Shown piece after piece: positions 8,829 through 17,745 of a stretch of 64,000 nt of DNA; the stretch's first letter is position 1; every line of letters starts with the position of its first letter. The position numbers were made by a program, and so were the translations under genes. The notes under the pieces were generated by a model. The model was not told the origin of the DNA, did no database searches, and saw only the letters and a list, made by a program, of their open reading frames with translations. Origin of the DNA: Acrocarpospora corrugata (GTDB lineage: Bacteria > Actinomycetota > Actinomycetes > Streptosporangiales > Streptosporangiaceae); assembly GCF_009687845.1 (NCBI RefSeq), contig NZ_BLAD01000047.1:123048-187047 (forward strand), given 5' to 3'.

Positions 8829-9470
8829 CGACCACCATCTTGCCCCCTGCGGCACCGGCTTCCATCAGGCGGTGCGCCTCGCGTACCTCGCCGAAGTCGA
8901 AGACGTGGGACGGCTTCGCGCGCAGGCGGCCGGCCGCCGCCTGCTCGGCGATCTCCTGGAGTGGCACGTCCGACAGCGGGAAGCCGGGAGTGCCGAAGAC
9001 GAAGCTGCCGAAGAAGGTCAGGTAGACGCCGCTCGCCATCTGGAGCAGCGGATTGAAGTCGGCGATCGGGTCCAGGCCGCCGAGCCATCCGGCCAGGCAG
9101 GCACGGCCGCCCCGGCGCAGCATCGCGAGCGAGTCCAGGATGGTGCTGTTTCCCACCAGATCGAGTACGGCGTCCAGCCGCCCGGCCTCGGCGATCCGCC
9201 CGGAAAGCCCCGGCCCTTCCAGTGCGCCGCCACCTTGGCGCCAAGGGGGAACTCTCCACCGGGGCAGGCACGCACCAGGCCCACACACTCGATGCCGCTC
9301 ACCTTGGCGGCCTCGGCCCACTCGCCCCGGCGCATGTGCATCTCGGCGTGGTTGAGGCCGAACGCCTTGACCTGGATGACGACCTGACCGGCCAGGGGCT
9401 CGGGTTCCGGCAGTTCCCGATAGACAAGGCACTCCGGCCCGCCGAACTTCTCGATCACGATCGCACGCAT
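8821..9470 (-). pseudogene. Quinone-oxidoreductase-like dehydrogenase, internally deleted and frameshifted
   Basis: The N-terminal part begins MRAIVIEKFGGPECLVYRE and continues with VIQVKAFGLNHAEMHMRRG and GIECVGLV, the classic zinc-independent alcohol dehydrogenase/quinone reductase start. After KVAAHWKGRGFPGG the frame is wrong. The C-terminal part, in another frame, reads LDAVLDLVGNSTILDSLAML and ends RLMEAGAAGGKMVVVM, the normal family tail. About 80-100 residues between them, including the GxGxxG nucleotide-binding motif, are missing. The total is about 215 residues against a usual 310-330. The internal deletion cannot be a single-base sequencing error, so the gene is dead. Confidence 0.8.
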
Positions 9471-9522
9471 GATGATCTCCGGTAAGAAGACGGGACTTCG
9501 CGATCCGACGTTGAACGGCCCG

Positions 9523-10239
9523 TCAGATCAATGGCTCTCCGCCGTCGACGCGTAGGGTCACGCCGGTGAGGAAGGGGCTGGTCATCGCGTACAGGACCGC
9601 GTCGGCGACGTCTTCGACGGTGCCGATGCGGCGAGCTGGGTTGCGGGTGCGCAGGTCGTCGAAGTAGGCGCGTTTTCCGGCTTCCCCGAGTGCGTCCCAG
9701 ATGCCGGTGTCCACGACACCGGGGGAAATCGCGGTGACCCGGATCGGGGCGAGTTCGAGAGCCAGTGAGCGGGCGAGGAAATCGACCGCTCCGTTGGTGG
9801 CCGCCACGCCGAGGAAACCGACGGCGGGCTTGAAGGCGGCGACTCCGGAGAAGAGGATGAAGGATCCGTCGTCGGCCATCCGTGGCGCGAAATGTTTGGC
9901 CAGCATGATGGGACCGATCACCTTGGTGTCGAACGAGGAGCGCAGCGCCTCGCGGTCGAGGTCGGCCAGCTTCCCGCGGGCGCGTGCCGAAGCGGTCGAC
10001 ACGACGTGGTCCACCTGGCCGAGCCGCTCCGCGAGCGTCGCGATGGTGGTCTCGTCGGTGACGTCAACGGTTTCCGCCGCCACTCCGGGATCTTCGTAGG
10101 CGGCCCGCAGTTCCCCTCGGTCGCGCCCGGCGACCACGACTCTGGCCCCTCGCGCCCGTGCGGCCAGCGTGATGGCGCGGGCTATCCCGCTTCCGCGTCC
10201 GACCACCAGAACGGTGCGCTCCTCCAAGGACAGTGCCAC
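9523..10239 (-). CDS. Short-chain dehydrogenase lacking the usual catalytic Tyr/Lys
   Basis: A 238-residue classical-length SDR with a GxxxGI-type nucleotide site (VVGRGSGIARAI), an acidic/basic VAGRDR loop suggesting NADP, VDVTDE, and the C-terminal PFLTGVTLRVDGG signature. In the active-site region the expected YxxxK is replaced by FLGVAATNGAVDFL, so the catalytic tyrosine and lysine are missing; a serine remains in FSGVAAF. Such divergent SDRs exist and may be binders or use other residues. The GTG at 10239 follows GGAAAGG. The gene lies just downstream of the broken oxidoreductase's start, in the same direction, so the two may once have formed one unit. Confidence 0.82.
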   Translation of the reverse strand: MALSLEERTVLVVGRGSGIARAITLAARARGARVVVAGRDRGELRAAYEDPGVAAETVDVTDETTIATLAERLGQVDHVVSTASARARGKLADLDREALRSSFDTKVIGPIMLAKHFAPRMADDGSFILFSGVAAFKPAVGFLGVAATNGAVDFLARSLALELAPIRVTAISPGVVDTGIWDALGEAGKRAYFDDLRTRNPARRIGTVEDVADAVLYAMTSPFLTGVTLRVDGGEPLI

Positions 10240-11071
10240 GCCGAACCCTTTCCTTCCCTTTCTCCCGACATTAGCGACGGGCGGATTAAGTTGGTCCTGC
10301 CGGAATATAAGATTCCCGAAAGGATTGGACGAGCGACGCCCAGGCAAGGTTTGGTGGCGGTATTTCGCTTGTTTAGGAATCGTCAAAACACGGGGTCGCC
10401 TTCTGGTGGTGGCGTCGCCGAATCGGACGTGACGTGCATGTATCGGGGTACCGCCGGCCCCCGCGCGGGGGGCGAGGTTCTGCCGATCCCGCGCGGGCTC
10501 GCGAATAAACGCGTGATCCAGATCCGTCCCTCGGCCTTTCTTCCCCGATCGCGGTGATCGTTAGGTTGGTCAGCTCCTTATTTCGGCCGGGGCAGTGCCA
10601 GGTTGCCTACCCGTGCCGGGGCACTGGCCAAAAGCGGCCGCCTTTCCTCATCACCCGCGTCGACGTCAAGCCGTCAGCCCTGGCATGAGCGTGCTGGAGG
10701 AACGCTTCTCCGGTCTCCTTGCCGCGAGCCGGAACCGGCCGATCCTTCGTACTGGCCTCAAAGGCCGGCACGGGCGACACCTCACCGGTCCGTACGCGCC
10801 GTGCGGAAAACACGTTCTTCTCGCGAGACAACGCCCTCCTTCAGACATCCAATGTATCGGGCGCGGCAATCACCGTCGGTTTCGAGGCAACGCCTGTTCG
10901 GCCGGATGCTAGCGCCAACACCCCTCTCTAACAACCTCAACTTCTTGCTTGACAGATCGGATGTTTCAGGGGATCAATATGGCACCGCACTTTTGGTTTG
11001 GTTCGCTGCCGCCTGTAGCGGCGTGCACGCAGCGGCGAACTGATCGCATCCCAGTCACAGGAGAGGACTCC
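10240..11071. other. Long intergenic region upstream of the fucosidase
   Basis: About 830 bp with no gene I can support. Reading frames on both strands lack family features and ribosome-binding sites. It contains a good -35 hexamer TTGACA at 10949-10954, with an AT-rich stretch (ATCAATAT) about 18 bases on, 118 bp before the fucosidase start; this is the likeliest promoter. A GC-rich palindromic patch (GCCCCCGCGCGGGGGGC) lies near 10457-10473 and may be a terminator or a structured leader. Confidence 0.45.
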
Positions 11072-13195
11072 ATGCGGTCAAGATTCGCCCGAACAGCACT
11101 GTCCTTACTCGTCGCGCTGACGGCACTGGTCTCCATGCCATCAGCGCCGGCCGCCGCCGCGCCCGGCGACAACTACGTCGTCGACGACGCGCTGACCTCG
11201 TCGCGAACCCGCTGGTTCGACGAGGCGCGCTTCGGCATGTTCATCCACTTCGGCCCCTATGCGATGTACAGGGGTCAGTACAACAACTGCCGCGAGGTCG
11301 AATGGATCAAGCGGCAGTGCAACATCCCGTGGAGTGACTACGAGGCCAAGGCCGCCGCATTCAACCCCACCGCGTTCGACGCGAACGCCGTCGTGCAGCT
11401 GGCCAAGCAGGCGGGCCAGAAGTACATCGTCATCACCTCCAAGCACCACGACGGCTTCGCGATGTGGCCCACGGCGGTCAACCGGTGGAACATCCGCGAC
11501 CACTCCGGCTTCAACCGCGACATCCTGCGCGAACTGAAGACGGCCGCGACCGCCAACGGCATCAAGCTCGGCTTCTACTACTCGATTTGGGACTGGCACG
11601 ACCCCGACTTCACCGGGAACTTCCCCGCGTACATCACCAAGATGAAAGCCCAGCTCCAGGAGCTGGTCACCGCCTATGACCCCGCTGTGCTGTGGTTCGA
11701 CGGTGAGTGGACCGAGTCCAACCCCACCAACCCGTGGTCGGCCCAGAACGGTGAAGATCTCGAACGGTACGTCCGCGGCATCGCCCCCCAGACGATCATC
11801 AACAACCGGGTGGGCAAGCGCCGCGCCATCGACGGCGACTTCGGCACCCCCGAGCAGGCGCTCGCCGGTTCCCCGCCGTCGATCCAGCTCAACGAGTCGT
11901 GCATCACGATCAACAACACCTGGGGCTACGCGGCCTGGGACACGAACTTCAAGTCCCCGACCACGATGGTCCGCGACCTGGCCACCCTGACGAGCAACGG
12001 CGCCAACCTGCTGCTCAACATCGGCCCGACCGACACCGGCGCCGTCACCACCGGACAGGCTGACGGCCTGCGCGGCATCGGGACGTGGATGGCCACGAAT
12101 GCGACGGCGATCCACGGCGCGGGCCACACCGGCCTGGTCACCCAGCCGAGCTGGGGCCGCGTCACCCGTAAGGGAAACAAGCTCTACCTGATCGTCAACA
12201 ACTGGGCCGGCACCCTGCACCTCACCCAGCGCTCACCGTTCACCGTCACCGGCGCACGGATGATCGGCAGCAGCTCGCCTGTGACCGTCCGGGCGGCCGG
12301 TGACGGCTATGACTTCCTGCCGAGCGGCGCGGCCACCAACACCATCGCCACCGTCATCGAGGCCGACATCGTCCCGACCGCACCCAGGGTGGTCGGGACC
12401 GGCACCGGACTCAAGGCGGCGTACTGGAACAACACCACGTTCACCGGCAGCCCGGCGGTCATCCGGACCGACCCGACCGCCAACTACGCCTGGCGGTACG
12501 GCGGCTCTCCGTCGCCGCTGATCACCACCGACAACTTCTCCGCCCGCTGGACCGGCACGATCGAGCCGCGCTACTCCGAGCGCTACACCTTTACCACCGG
12601 CTCCGACGAGACCGTCCGGCTATGGATCGACGGCCAATTGATCATCGACAACAACACCCCCCACACGGCCGCCGTCAACCAGGGCAGCGCGACCCTCGTC
12701 GCCGGCCGCGGCCACGAGATCCGCCTCGACTACACCGAACGGACCGGCGAGGCGTTCATGAAGCTCGCCTGGAGCAGCCCCAACACCCCGGCCCAGATCG
12801 TGCCCCAGTCGCAGCTGTACAGCACGGACCCCGCAATCCGTCGGGTCAACGGCGACGCGGCCACCTACAGCTCCGGCTGGTCCACCAGCAGCGGCCGGGG
12901 CTACGGCGACGTCAACGACGACGTGCAGTACACCAACACCAACGGCGCGTCCTTCACCTACACCTTCACCGGCACCGGCATCGACTTCCTATCTGAGAAG
13001 TACTCCGACCAGGGCATCGTCGACATCTACCTCGACGGCGTCCTGCGGGGCACCATCGACACGACCAACCCCACCCGCCAGGCCGCCCAGGTCATCTGGG
13101 GCGTCCGCGGACTGTCGCAAGGAACGCACACCTTGCGCGGCGTCAAACGATCAGGCCAATACATGCTGGTCGACGCTTTCGACGTCATTCGCTGA
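11072..13195 (+). CDS. Secreted GH29 alpha-L-fucosidase with PA14 domain
   Basis: A 707-residue extracellular glycosidase that releases terminal alpha-linked fucose. A signal peptide spans about residues 1-31 (LLVALTALVSMPSAPAAAA). The GH29 domain (about 40-430) opens with RWFDEARFGMFIHFGPYA, has SKHHDGFAMW at 123-132, and the catalytic nucleophile D210 in VLWFDGEW. A PA14 domain (about 445-585; LKAAYWNNTTFTGSP, IDGQLIIDN) follows, a likely carbohydrate binder. The last 110 residues form a beta-rich module (FTYTFTGTGIDFLSEK, VDIYLDGVLRGTID) seen on actinobacterial secreted hydrolases. The ATG at 11072 has AGGAGAGG upstream. It is a single gene ended by a hairpin. The acid/base residue cannot be fixed by eye. 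Confidence 0.93.
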   Translation: MRSRFARTALSLLVALTALVSMPSAPAAAAPGDNYVVDDALTSSRTRWFDEARFGMFIHFGPYAMYRGQYNNCREVEWIKRQCNIPWSDYEAKAAAFNPTAFDANAVVQLAKQAGQKYIVITSKHHDGFAMWPTAVNRWNIRDHSGFNRDILRELKTAATANGIKLGFYYSIWDWHDPDFTGNFPAYITKMKAQLQELVTAYDPAVLWFDGEWTESNPTNPWSAQNGEDLERYVRGIAPQTIINNRVGKRRAIDGDFGTPEQALAGSPPSIQLNESCITINNTWGYAAWDTNFKSPTTMVRDLATLTSNGANLLLNIGPTDTGAVTTGQADGLRGIGTWMATNATAIHGAGHTGLVTQPSWGRVTRKGNKLYLIVNNWAGTLHLTQRSPFTVTGARMIGSSSPVTVRAAGDGYDFLPSGAATNTIATVIEADIVPTAPRVVGTGTGLKAAYWNNTTFTGSPAVIRTDPTANYAWRYGGSPSPLITTDNFSARWTGTIEPRYSERYTFTTGSDETVRLWIDGQLIIDNNTPHTAAVNQGSATLVAGRGHEIRLDYTERTGEAFMKLAWSSPNTPAQIVPQSQLYSTDPAIRRVNGDAATYSSGWSTSSGRGYGDVNDDVQYTNTNGASFTYTFTGTGIDFLSEKYSDQGIVDIYLDGVLRGTIDTTNPTRQAAQVIWGVRGLSQGTHTLRGVKRSGQYMLVDAFDVIR

Positions 13196-13211
13196 CCGCA
13201 ATGCGGCGCGT

Positions 13212-13240
13212 ATCCGTAGCAGGGGCCCGCTGCTACGGAT
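13212..13240 (+). terminator. Hairpin terminator of the fucosidase gene
   Basis: ATCCGTAGCAG (13212-13222) pairs with CTGCTACGGAT (13230-13240) around a 7-base loop, 17 bases after the fucosidase stop. The 270 bp from here to the next gene contain no feature I can support. Confidence 0.75.
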
Positions 13241-13510
13241 CGCAGCAGTGACCTGGGCGGCGAGCACGCTCAGGCCACCCCAGGAACTGAGGGGAGTCCG
13301 ACGAGGTTGACAGTGGCTTGAACGGCGAGTCCGGCGTGCACCGGGAAGATCCGCCACAACGCCACTGCCAGCCTTCGTCGGAGACCATGAGAATGACCGT
13401 GGGGAATAGAAAGAACAGGCCGAGCACGTCCCTTCGGGTGGGAGGGCGCATGATCTCGATGATGTATCGCCGTTCCGGCGGGCGGTCGCATCTCGTGTCT
13501 CGTGATCGCG

Positions 13511-14377
13511 TCACCCGGCTTGAGGTGCTTCCGGCGTTCGGAGGTCGCGGAGACTGCGAAGTTGGTCCTCGGTGTAGGCGACCAAGCGCGTAGCATCGTC
13601 AGGGTTGAGCGTCTTCAGGGACTTGTCGACCGTCCTGCCCCGGTCGATCGCGGAGAGCGGGTCGATCGGCGGATGATCGATCCACGCGACGATCGGCCGG
13701 ACTGCGTCGGCCACCGGGCGCGCGGAAAGGGTCGCGAGCAGCTTGATCGCCCCGCGGACCAGCGGATTCTGGTGGTTGTCGGCCCCGCTGCGAGTGAAGC
13801 CAGGGTGATAGAGAACGTAGCGCGCCTTGCTCTCGGCCTGATTGGCGAAAGCGACGCCGAGCAGGTCGTTCGCCCGTCCGGCCTGGAGCTGGGCACGCAC
13901 CGGGCCGTACCGGCGCGTCAACTGGGGATCCTCCCAGAAGATCCGGCCCGCGGTGTTGCCGACCCCGGCGACGTTGATGACTACTGGAGCGGGGGCAGCA
14001 TTCAACAGCGGCCGCAAACGAGAACCGAGCAGATAGCGACTCAGGTAGTACAGGGCGAACGTGAACTCCAGCCCGTCCACTGTCTCCCTGCGCTTCGGGC
14101 TTATCCGGTTGGCGAACAATGCCAGCGCGTCGATAGCGTCATGGCGCTCGGCAATGTCGGCGACGACCCGCTCGACCTCGGCGATCGAGGACAAGTCCGC
14201 TCGCAGGAACCGCAGGTTCGGATTCGCGACATGGTCGAGCAGCGCGCGCCCCTTGGCCTCGCTGCTGCCGATCACAGTGACGCGGTCGCCCCTCGCCAGT
14301 CGTTCCAGGGCGGTCGCGCGCCCCATGCCGTCAGTCCCCCCGCTTATGATCACGGTTTTCCGTTGTTGGCCCGGCAT
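13511..14377 (-). CDS. Short-chain dehydrogenase/reductase
   Basis: A 288-residue SDR of the retinol-dehydrogenase/WWOX-like type. The nucleotide site is IISGGTDGMGRATAL, with the acidic RADLSS position and FALYYLSRYLLG, the region that precedes the catalytic strand (VVINVAGVG). The canonical YxxxK is not obvious; RAQLQAGRANDLLGVAFA occupies that place. LYHPGFTRSG matches the PG motif after the active site. ATG at 14377 is preferred over 14389 because GGAGGACACA lies directly before it. The gene is divergent from an HxlR regulator, an arrangement in which the regulator often responds to the reductase substrate or to redox/electrophile stress. Confidence 0.82.
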   Translation of the reverse strand: MPGQQRKTVIISGGTDGMGRATALERLARGDRVTVIGSSEAKGRALLDHVANPNLRFLRADLSSIAEVERVVADIAERHDAIDALALFANRISPKRRETVDGLEFTFALYYLSRYLLGSRLRPLLNAAPAPVVINVAGVGNTAGRIFWEDPQLTRRYGPVRAQLQAGRANDLLGVAFANQAESKARYVLYHPGFTRSGADNHQNPLVRGAIKLLATLSARPVADAVRPIVAWIDHPPIDPLSAIDRGRTVDKSLKTLNPDDATRLVAYTEDQLRSLRDLRTPEAPQAG

Positions 14378-14452
14378 TGTGTCCTCCATAGGCTTGCGAT
14401 CGGCTGGTCCAATAGTCGGACTGCCACGTCAGAGCGGAAAGAAGGCAGTTTC

Positions 14453-14860
14453 ATGTCCGGTACGCACACTGGTGTTCCCTCGGTGCTAGCTAACGAGTTG
14501 CCTCGTCCGGTGCCGATCGATGACCTCGAAGCGTGCCCGGTCGGGGACCTGTTCCGACGTCTGGGTGACAAATGGAGCATGCTGCTGCTGATTCTGCTCG
14601 GCAGCCGTCCCCACCGGTACAACGAGCTGCACCGCGCGATCGAAGGCATCAGCCAGCGCATGCTGACCCGTACAGTGCGCGCCCTGGAAGCCGACGGCTT
14701 GGTGCGACGCGAGGTACATCCCACCGTGCCCCCCAGCGTCGAGTACAGCCTGACCCCTCTCGGCCAAACCCTGCTGGAACCCCTGTCAGCCCTGGCCGAC
14801 TGGGCAGTACGCCACGAGGCCGAAATGAATGAAGCCCGCTCCCATCACACCAGTGCCTAG
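14453..14860 (+). CDS. HxlR-family transcriptional regulator
   Basis: A 135-residue winged-helix protein. CPVGDLFRRLGDKWSMLLL is the HxlR signature, with the conserved cysteine (C33) that many family members use for redox or electrophile sensing. YNELHRAIEGISQRMLTRTVRALEADGLV is the recognition helix, and SVEYSLTPLGQTLLEPL the wing and dimer helix. The ATG at 14453 follows a GAAAGAAGG ribosome-binding site. It lies 75 bp from the divergent SDR, and the gap must hold both promoters and the operator. It probably represses the SDR and itself. Confidence 0.9.
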   Translation: MSGTHTGVPSVLANELPRPVPIDDLEACPVGDLFRRLGDKWSMLLLILLGSRPHRYNELHRAIEGISQRMLTRTVRALEADGLVRREVHPTVPPSVEYSLTPLGQTLLEPLSALADWAVRHEAEMNEARSHHTSA

Positions 14861-15333
14861 TGCCGTGTCAGGCCACGTTCGCCCTCTTGACGATCCGGCG
14901 TAGCCGGGGGGTTATAACGTCATGTTCCGGAACTCGGGCCTCATGAGCACACGCTGCTCTGGACGCCCCGCCACCGGTCGTGGACAGCCGCAAGGCACTG
15001 GTCCCGACGGGCCCGCGGCAGGTTGAGTGAATGAGTGAGCCACCGAACCGCTCGCCGTATCTGGCTCCGTTCACGCAGGTGACGGCCCTCACCCCACCGG
15101 TGCCAAAGAGGGTAGTTCGGCTGCTTATCGATATTCGGCACGCTATTGGGCGAAAAACCCATCGTGGCCCGTTGTATCGGGCCGATTCCGCAACGTCAGA
15201 GCGAAGCCCGTACCCACGGCCGTCGTCGAGGTTATTCTCTAGGCCGGGGTGGGGTCGCGGTCGGATATTCGGCCTGGCCTGTTCCTGGGCTTCGATTTCC
15301 GTGTGAACCCGTGCTTCTGATTGGAGCTTCACA
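14861..15333. other. Intergenic region without recognised gene
   Basis: About 470 bp. Two opposite frames of 150 or fewer codons exist but show no family features, no ribosome-binding site and arginine-rich composition typical of shadow frames. Nothing else stands out. Confidence 0.4.
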
Positions 15334-16338
15334 ATGCCGTTGCGCTCCTACGGTGTGCTCGCCGGCCGTCCTGTGGACCGGCGTCGTGAAGGGAACACCG
15401 ACACCCCGCACTACCAGATCCATCTGCGGGACAACGCGGGCGTCGACTACCGGGCCTCGGTCAACGTGCAGTCGCAGCAGGCGCCCTCCGAACTGCTCTA
15501 TCTCGCCAACGAGGATTTCACCCACCCCGTCACCGCGCTGCTGCCCGCCGCGGGCAGCGGATGGACGGCCTTGGCCTCCCAGCCTGGGCAGGCGAGCCTG
15601 GACTACATCCGGGGCAACCTGTTCGACCCGGCGCTGATGCGTCCCCTGCCGCCGGATCTGCCGGGCGGCGACAACGACCTCGCCGACAAGCTTGAGCACT
15701 ACGTCCAGCGCGCCATCAACGACGCCGCGTCGGGGGTCTATCTCTTCGGTGAGCGGTGGGGCCCGGAGGAGTCCACCCGCGACAAGATCTTCGGCTTCCT
15801 GCCGGGCAACGGCGTGCACGACGTGCACATGAACCAAGGCAACAGCGCGCAGTTCCGCCGGGACGACGGCGTCTGGCAGGACGGCGGCATCCTCATCCAC
15901 CTGCCCGGCGAGAACCGGTGGATCGCGATCTTCCTGGCCTTCCAGTCCCAGGCCTGGCACACCGACGACACCACCGGTCACACCATCGGCACCGCGCCGG
16001 GCCGCCCCGAGCCCGGAGACCTGCCCCTGCGAATCGCCGCCGCGCTGGTCAACCCCGTCGGCCCCGCCCCGGAACCGGAGACCGTCACCCTCCTGAACGC
16101 CTCCCCCGCTGCCATCACCCTCGACGGCTGGCACCTCGCCGACCAGGCCAAACGCACCCTCCCACTGACAGGTTCCATCGAACCCGGCGAGACCCTCCGC
16201 CAGCCGGTCACGGCCGGACTGCAACTGGGCAACAGCGGCGGAGCCATCACCCTGCTCGACCCCACCGGTCTCAAGGTCCACGGCGTCTCGTACACCAAAG
16301 ACCAAGCCGCTCGCGAGGGCTGGACGATCAACTTCTAA
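15334..16338 (+). CDS. DUF2278 (YukJ-like) protein with lamin-tail domain
   Basis: A 334-residue protein. Residues 1-225 match DUF2278: start MPLRSYGVLAGRPVDRRRE, then HYQIHLRDNAG, the GVHDVHMNQGN motif and GGILIHLPGENRWIAIFLAFQSQ. Residues about 240-330 form a beta-sandwich lamin-tail domain (ETVTLLNASPAAITLDGWHLAD, RTLPLTGSIEPGETL, LDPTGLKVHGVSY). Neither part has an assigned reaction; lamin-tail domains are often found on secreted or nucleic-acid-related proteins. There is no signal peptide. The start at 15334 follows GGAGCTTCACA. It stands alone. The family is clear, the role unknown. Confidence 0.85.
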   Translation: MPLRSYGVLAGRPVDRRREGNTDTPHYQIHLRDNAGVDYRASVNVQSQQAPSELLYLANEDFTHPVTALLPAAGSGWTALASQPGQASLDYIRGNLFDPALMRPLPPDLPGGDNDLADKLEHYVQRAINDAASGVYLFGERWGPEESTRDKIFGFLPGNGVHDVHMNQGNSAQFRRDDGVWQDGGILIHLPGENRWIAIFLAFQSQAWHTDDTTGHTIGTAPGRPEPGDLPLRIAAALVNPVGPAPEPETVTLLNASPAAITLDGWHLADQAKRTLPLTGSIEPGETLRQPVTAGLQLGNSGGAITLLDPTGLKVHGVSYTKDQAAREGWTINF

Positions 16339-16601
16339 CCGAACGCCAGGTCCGGCAGATCCCACCGCCAAGGCCGACACCACCGAACGCCGTCTCGGTC
16401 CGCGGTGGCACCAAACGCCGGTTCGGTGGGAAGCAGAGCGGCGTCTCCGGCGGTGAGACGGCTTGCCGGTGCCGTAACGCTGTCAAAGGTTCGCGATCTT
16501 GCCAGGTGGTCGGTGCGCCGCGCCCAAGACCGTTCTCCCAGGTCAGGTGACATTCGCATGCGACCATGATCGTGTCTGTCGGGACGTCTTTCGGGGGAGA
16601 C

Positions 16602-16874
16602 ATGATCCGCAAACTCATCGTGGTCGCCATGCTCGGGGCCGGGCTGTCGGCCGTGCCATCGGCGGCGTTCGCCGGGGCGGCCGACCCGCATGCCCAGCCG
16701 ACCTGCCCGCCCGACCCGACCGTCGAATGCCTGGGCGCGTGCCCGCCGGGGCACGCCTGCGTACCGGCGCCCAAGCAGTGCTTCACCACACCATGCCCGC
16801 AGTACGACTGCGTCCCGCTTCCCGCTGTTTCGCACCAGTCGGTGCCTCCGGCTGCGCCAAGCGTGTCCATTTGA
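16602..16874 (+). CDS. Small secreted cysteine-rich protein
   Basis: A 90-residue predicted exported peptide. An Arg/Lys start, hydrophobic core and SAAFAGAA cleavage region form a signal peptide of about 24-26 residues. The mature part has seven cysteines in about 40 residues (TC, EC, AC, AC, QC, PC, DC), spaced as in a disulfide-knotted mini-domain with CPPGHACVPAPKQC in the middle, followed by a Pro/Ser tail. Seven is odd, so one cysteine may pair between chains. ATG 16602 follows GGGGGAGAC; an upstream ATG at 16566 would block signal-peptide recognition. I do not recognise a family. Function unknown; protease inhibitor or structural peptide are possibilities only. Confidence 0.6.
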   Translation: MIRKLIVVAMLGAGLSAVPSAAFAGAADPHAQPTCPPDPTVECLGACPPGHACVPAPKQCFTTPCPQYDCVPLPAVSHQSVPPAAPSVSI

Positions 16875-16912
16875 GCGGACGACGCCGGAGCCGGGCCGAC
16901 GGTTGATGCGTG

Positions 16913-17692
16913 CTACCTGGCCCCGGGCGACGCCTTCCCACGGCGCAAGATCGACAGTAGGGCCGCGCCGCGCCTGCGGGGTGCCGGGTGCGCGATGAGC
17001 TCCAGCTGATTCGCAGTGCGCAGGCAGGGCACGGACATGGTCGCGACGGTGGCCGTGCCCGGCTCGCTGGTCACGGCGAACCGGCCCCCGTTGTCAGCGA
17101 TCACCCTCTCGCCAGTTGCAGGCCGATGTGCCCCGGCCGGCGGGTTTGATGCGGGTCGAGTCCTACGCCGTCGTCGGTGACGGTCAGTTCGACCGCCGTG
17201 GCCGGGCCGGGTTCGGGGGCGGCGACGTGCACGCGGACCGTCCGGGCGTGGGCGTGCCGGAACGCGTTGCGGAGTAATTCGCCGGTGACCCGGTACAGCA
17301 CGATGGCGAGCTGTTCGTCCAGGTGGTCGGCGGTGACGTCGATCTCGACGGCCGGGCCGGGTCCGGAGGACGTACTGTCCCTGACGCGGGCGGCGAGATC
17401 GTGGAGCGCGCTCGCGAAGTCACGGGCGACGGGGTCGGCCGGGAGGAGACGTGCTCGCGCGGATTTTCGCGGCCGTGGCGATTGAGCCGCACGAAGTTCT
17501 GCTCGGCCATCGGCACGAGCACGGTCGAGGCGACCTGGCGGGCCACGCTCTCCACCCGCCGGTGCGCGTCGTCCTCGGCGAACCGCCACACGCCGAGCGT
17601 GATGAGCACCGATATGACGAGGGCCGTCCGTTCTGGACCGCCCTGATGGTCGCGCCGCTCGCGGTGCCGGCGTGCACCGCGCTGGCGGTCAC
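16913..17692 (-). pseudogene. NarL-type sensor histidine kinase remnant (three frame breaks)
   Basis: Pieces of one sensor kinase lie in different minus-strand frames. A hydrophobic/linker part (ALVISVLITLGVWRFAEDDAHRR, SVARQVASTVLVPMAEQNF) reads from about 17630 to 17460. The ATPase part (QLAIVLYRVTGELLRNAFRHA with the N-box, VTDDGVGLD, GHIGLQLA) reads from about 17450 to 17110. The tail (ERVIADNGGRFAVTSEPG) continues in a third frame below 17110. The phosphoacceptor histidine helix (ARELHD type) is missing altogether between the first two parts. No response regulator is adjacent. A dead gene; the frame changes alone could be sequencing errors, but the missing dimerisation domain could not. 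Confidence 0.7.
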
Positions 17693-17699
17693 GACATGA

Positions 17700-17735
17700 C
17701 TCAGCCCGCGCCCGTGGCCACGGGCGCGGGCTGAG
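17700..17735. terminator. 36-bp perfect palindrome terminator
   Basis: An 18-bp arm starting CTCAGCCCGCG at 17700 pairs perfectly with the arm ending CGCGGGCTGAG at 17735, with no mismatch. It lies 10 bp beyond the stop of the minus-strand PRC-barrel gene and is the strongest hairpin in the window. Confidence 0.8.
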
Positions 17736-17745
17736 AAGCGGAAAT

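Noticed and set aside
10595..10912. A 105-codon frame in the long gap before the fucosidase
   Set aside because: No ribosome-binding site, no conserved motif, and several overlapping frames of equal length on both strands.
13233..13596. Two minus-strand frames with short hydrophobic stretches after the fucosidase terminator
   Set aside because: Weak, mutually overlapping and without a start signal; possibly a decayed small membrane protein but not supportable.
14868..15332. A 154-codon minus-strand frame in the gap before the DUF2278 gene
   Set aside because: Composition and lack of start signals suggest chance; no family recognised.
11072..17692. A carbohydrate-utilisation locus around the fucosidase
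   Set aside because: No sugar transporter, regulator or second glycosidase is adjacent; neighbours are unrelated single genes.
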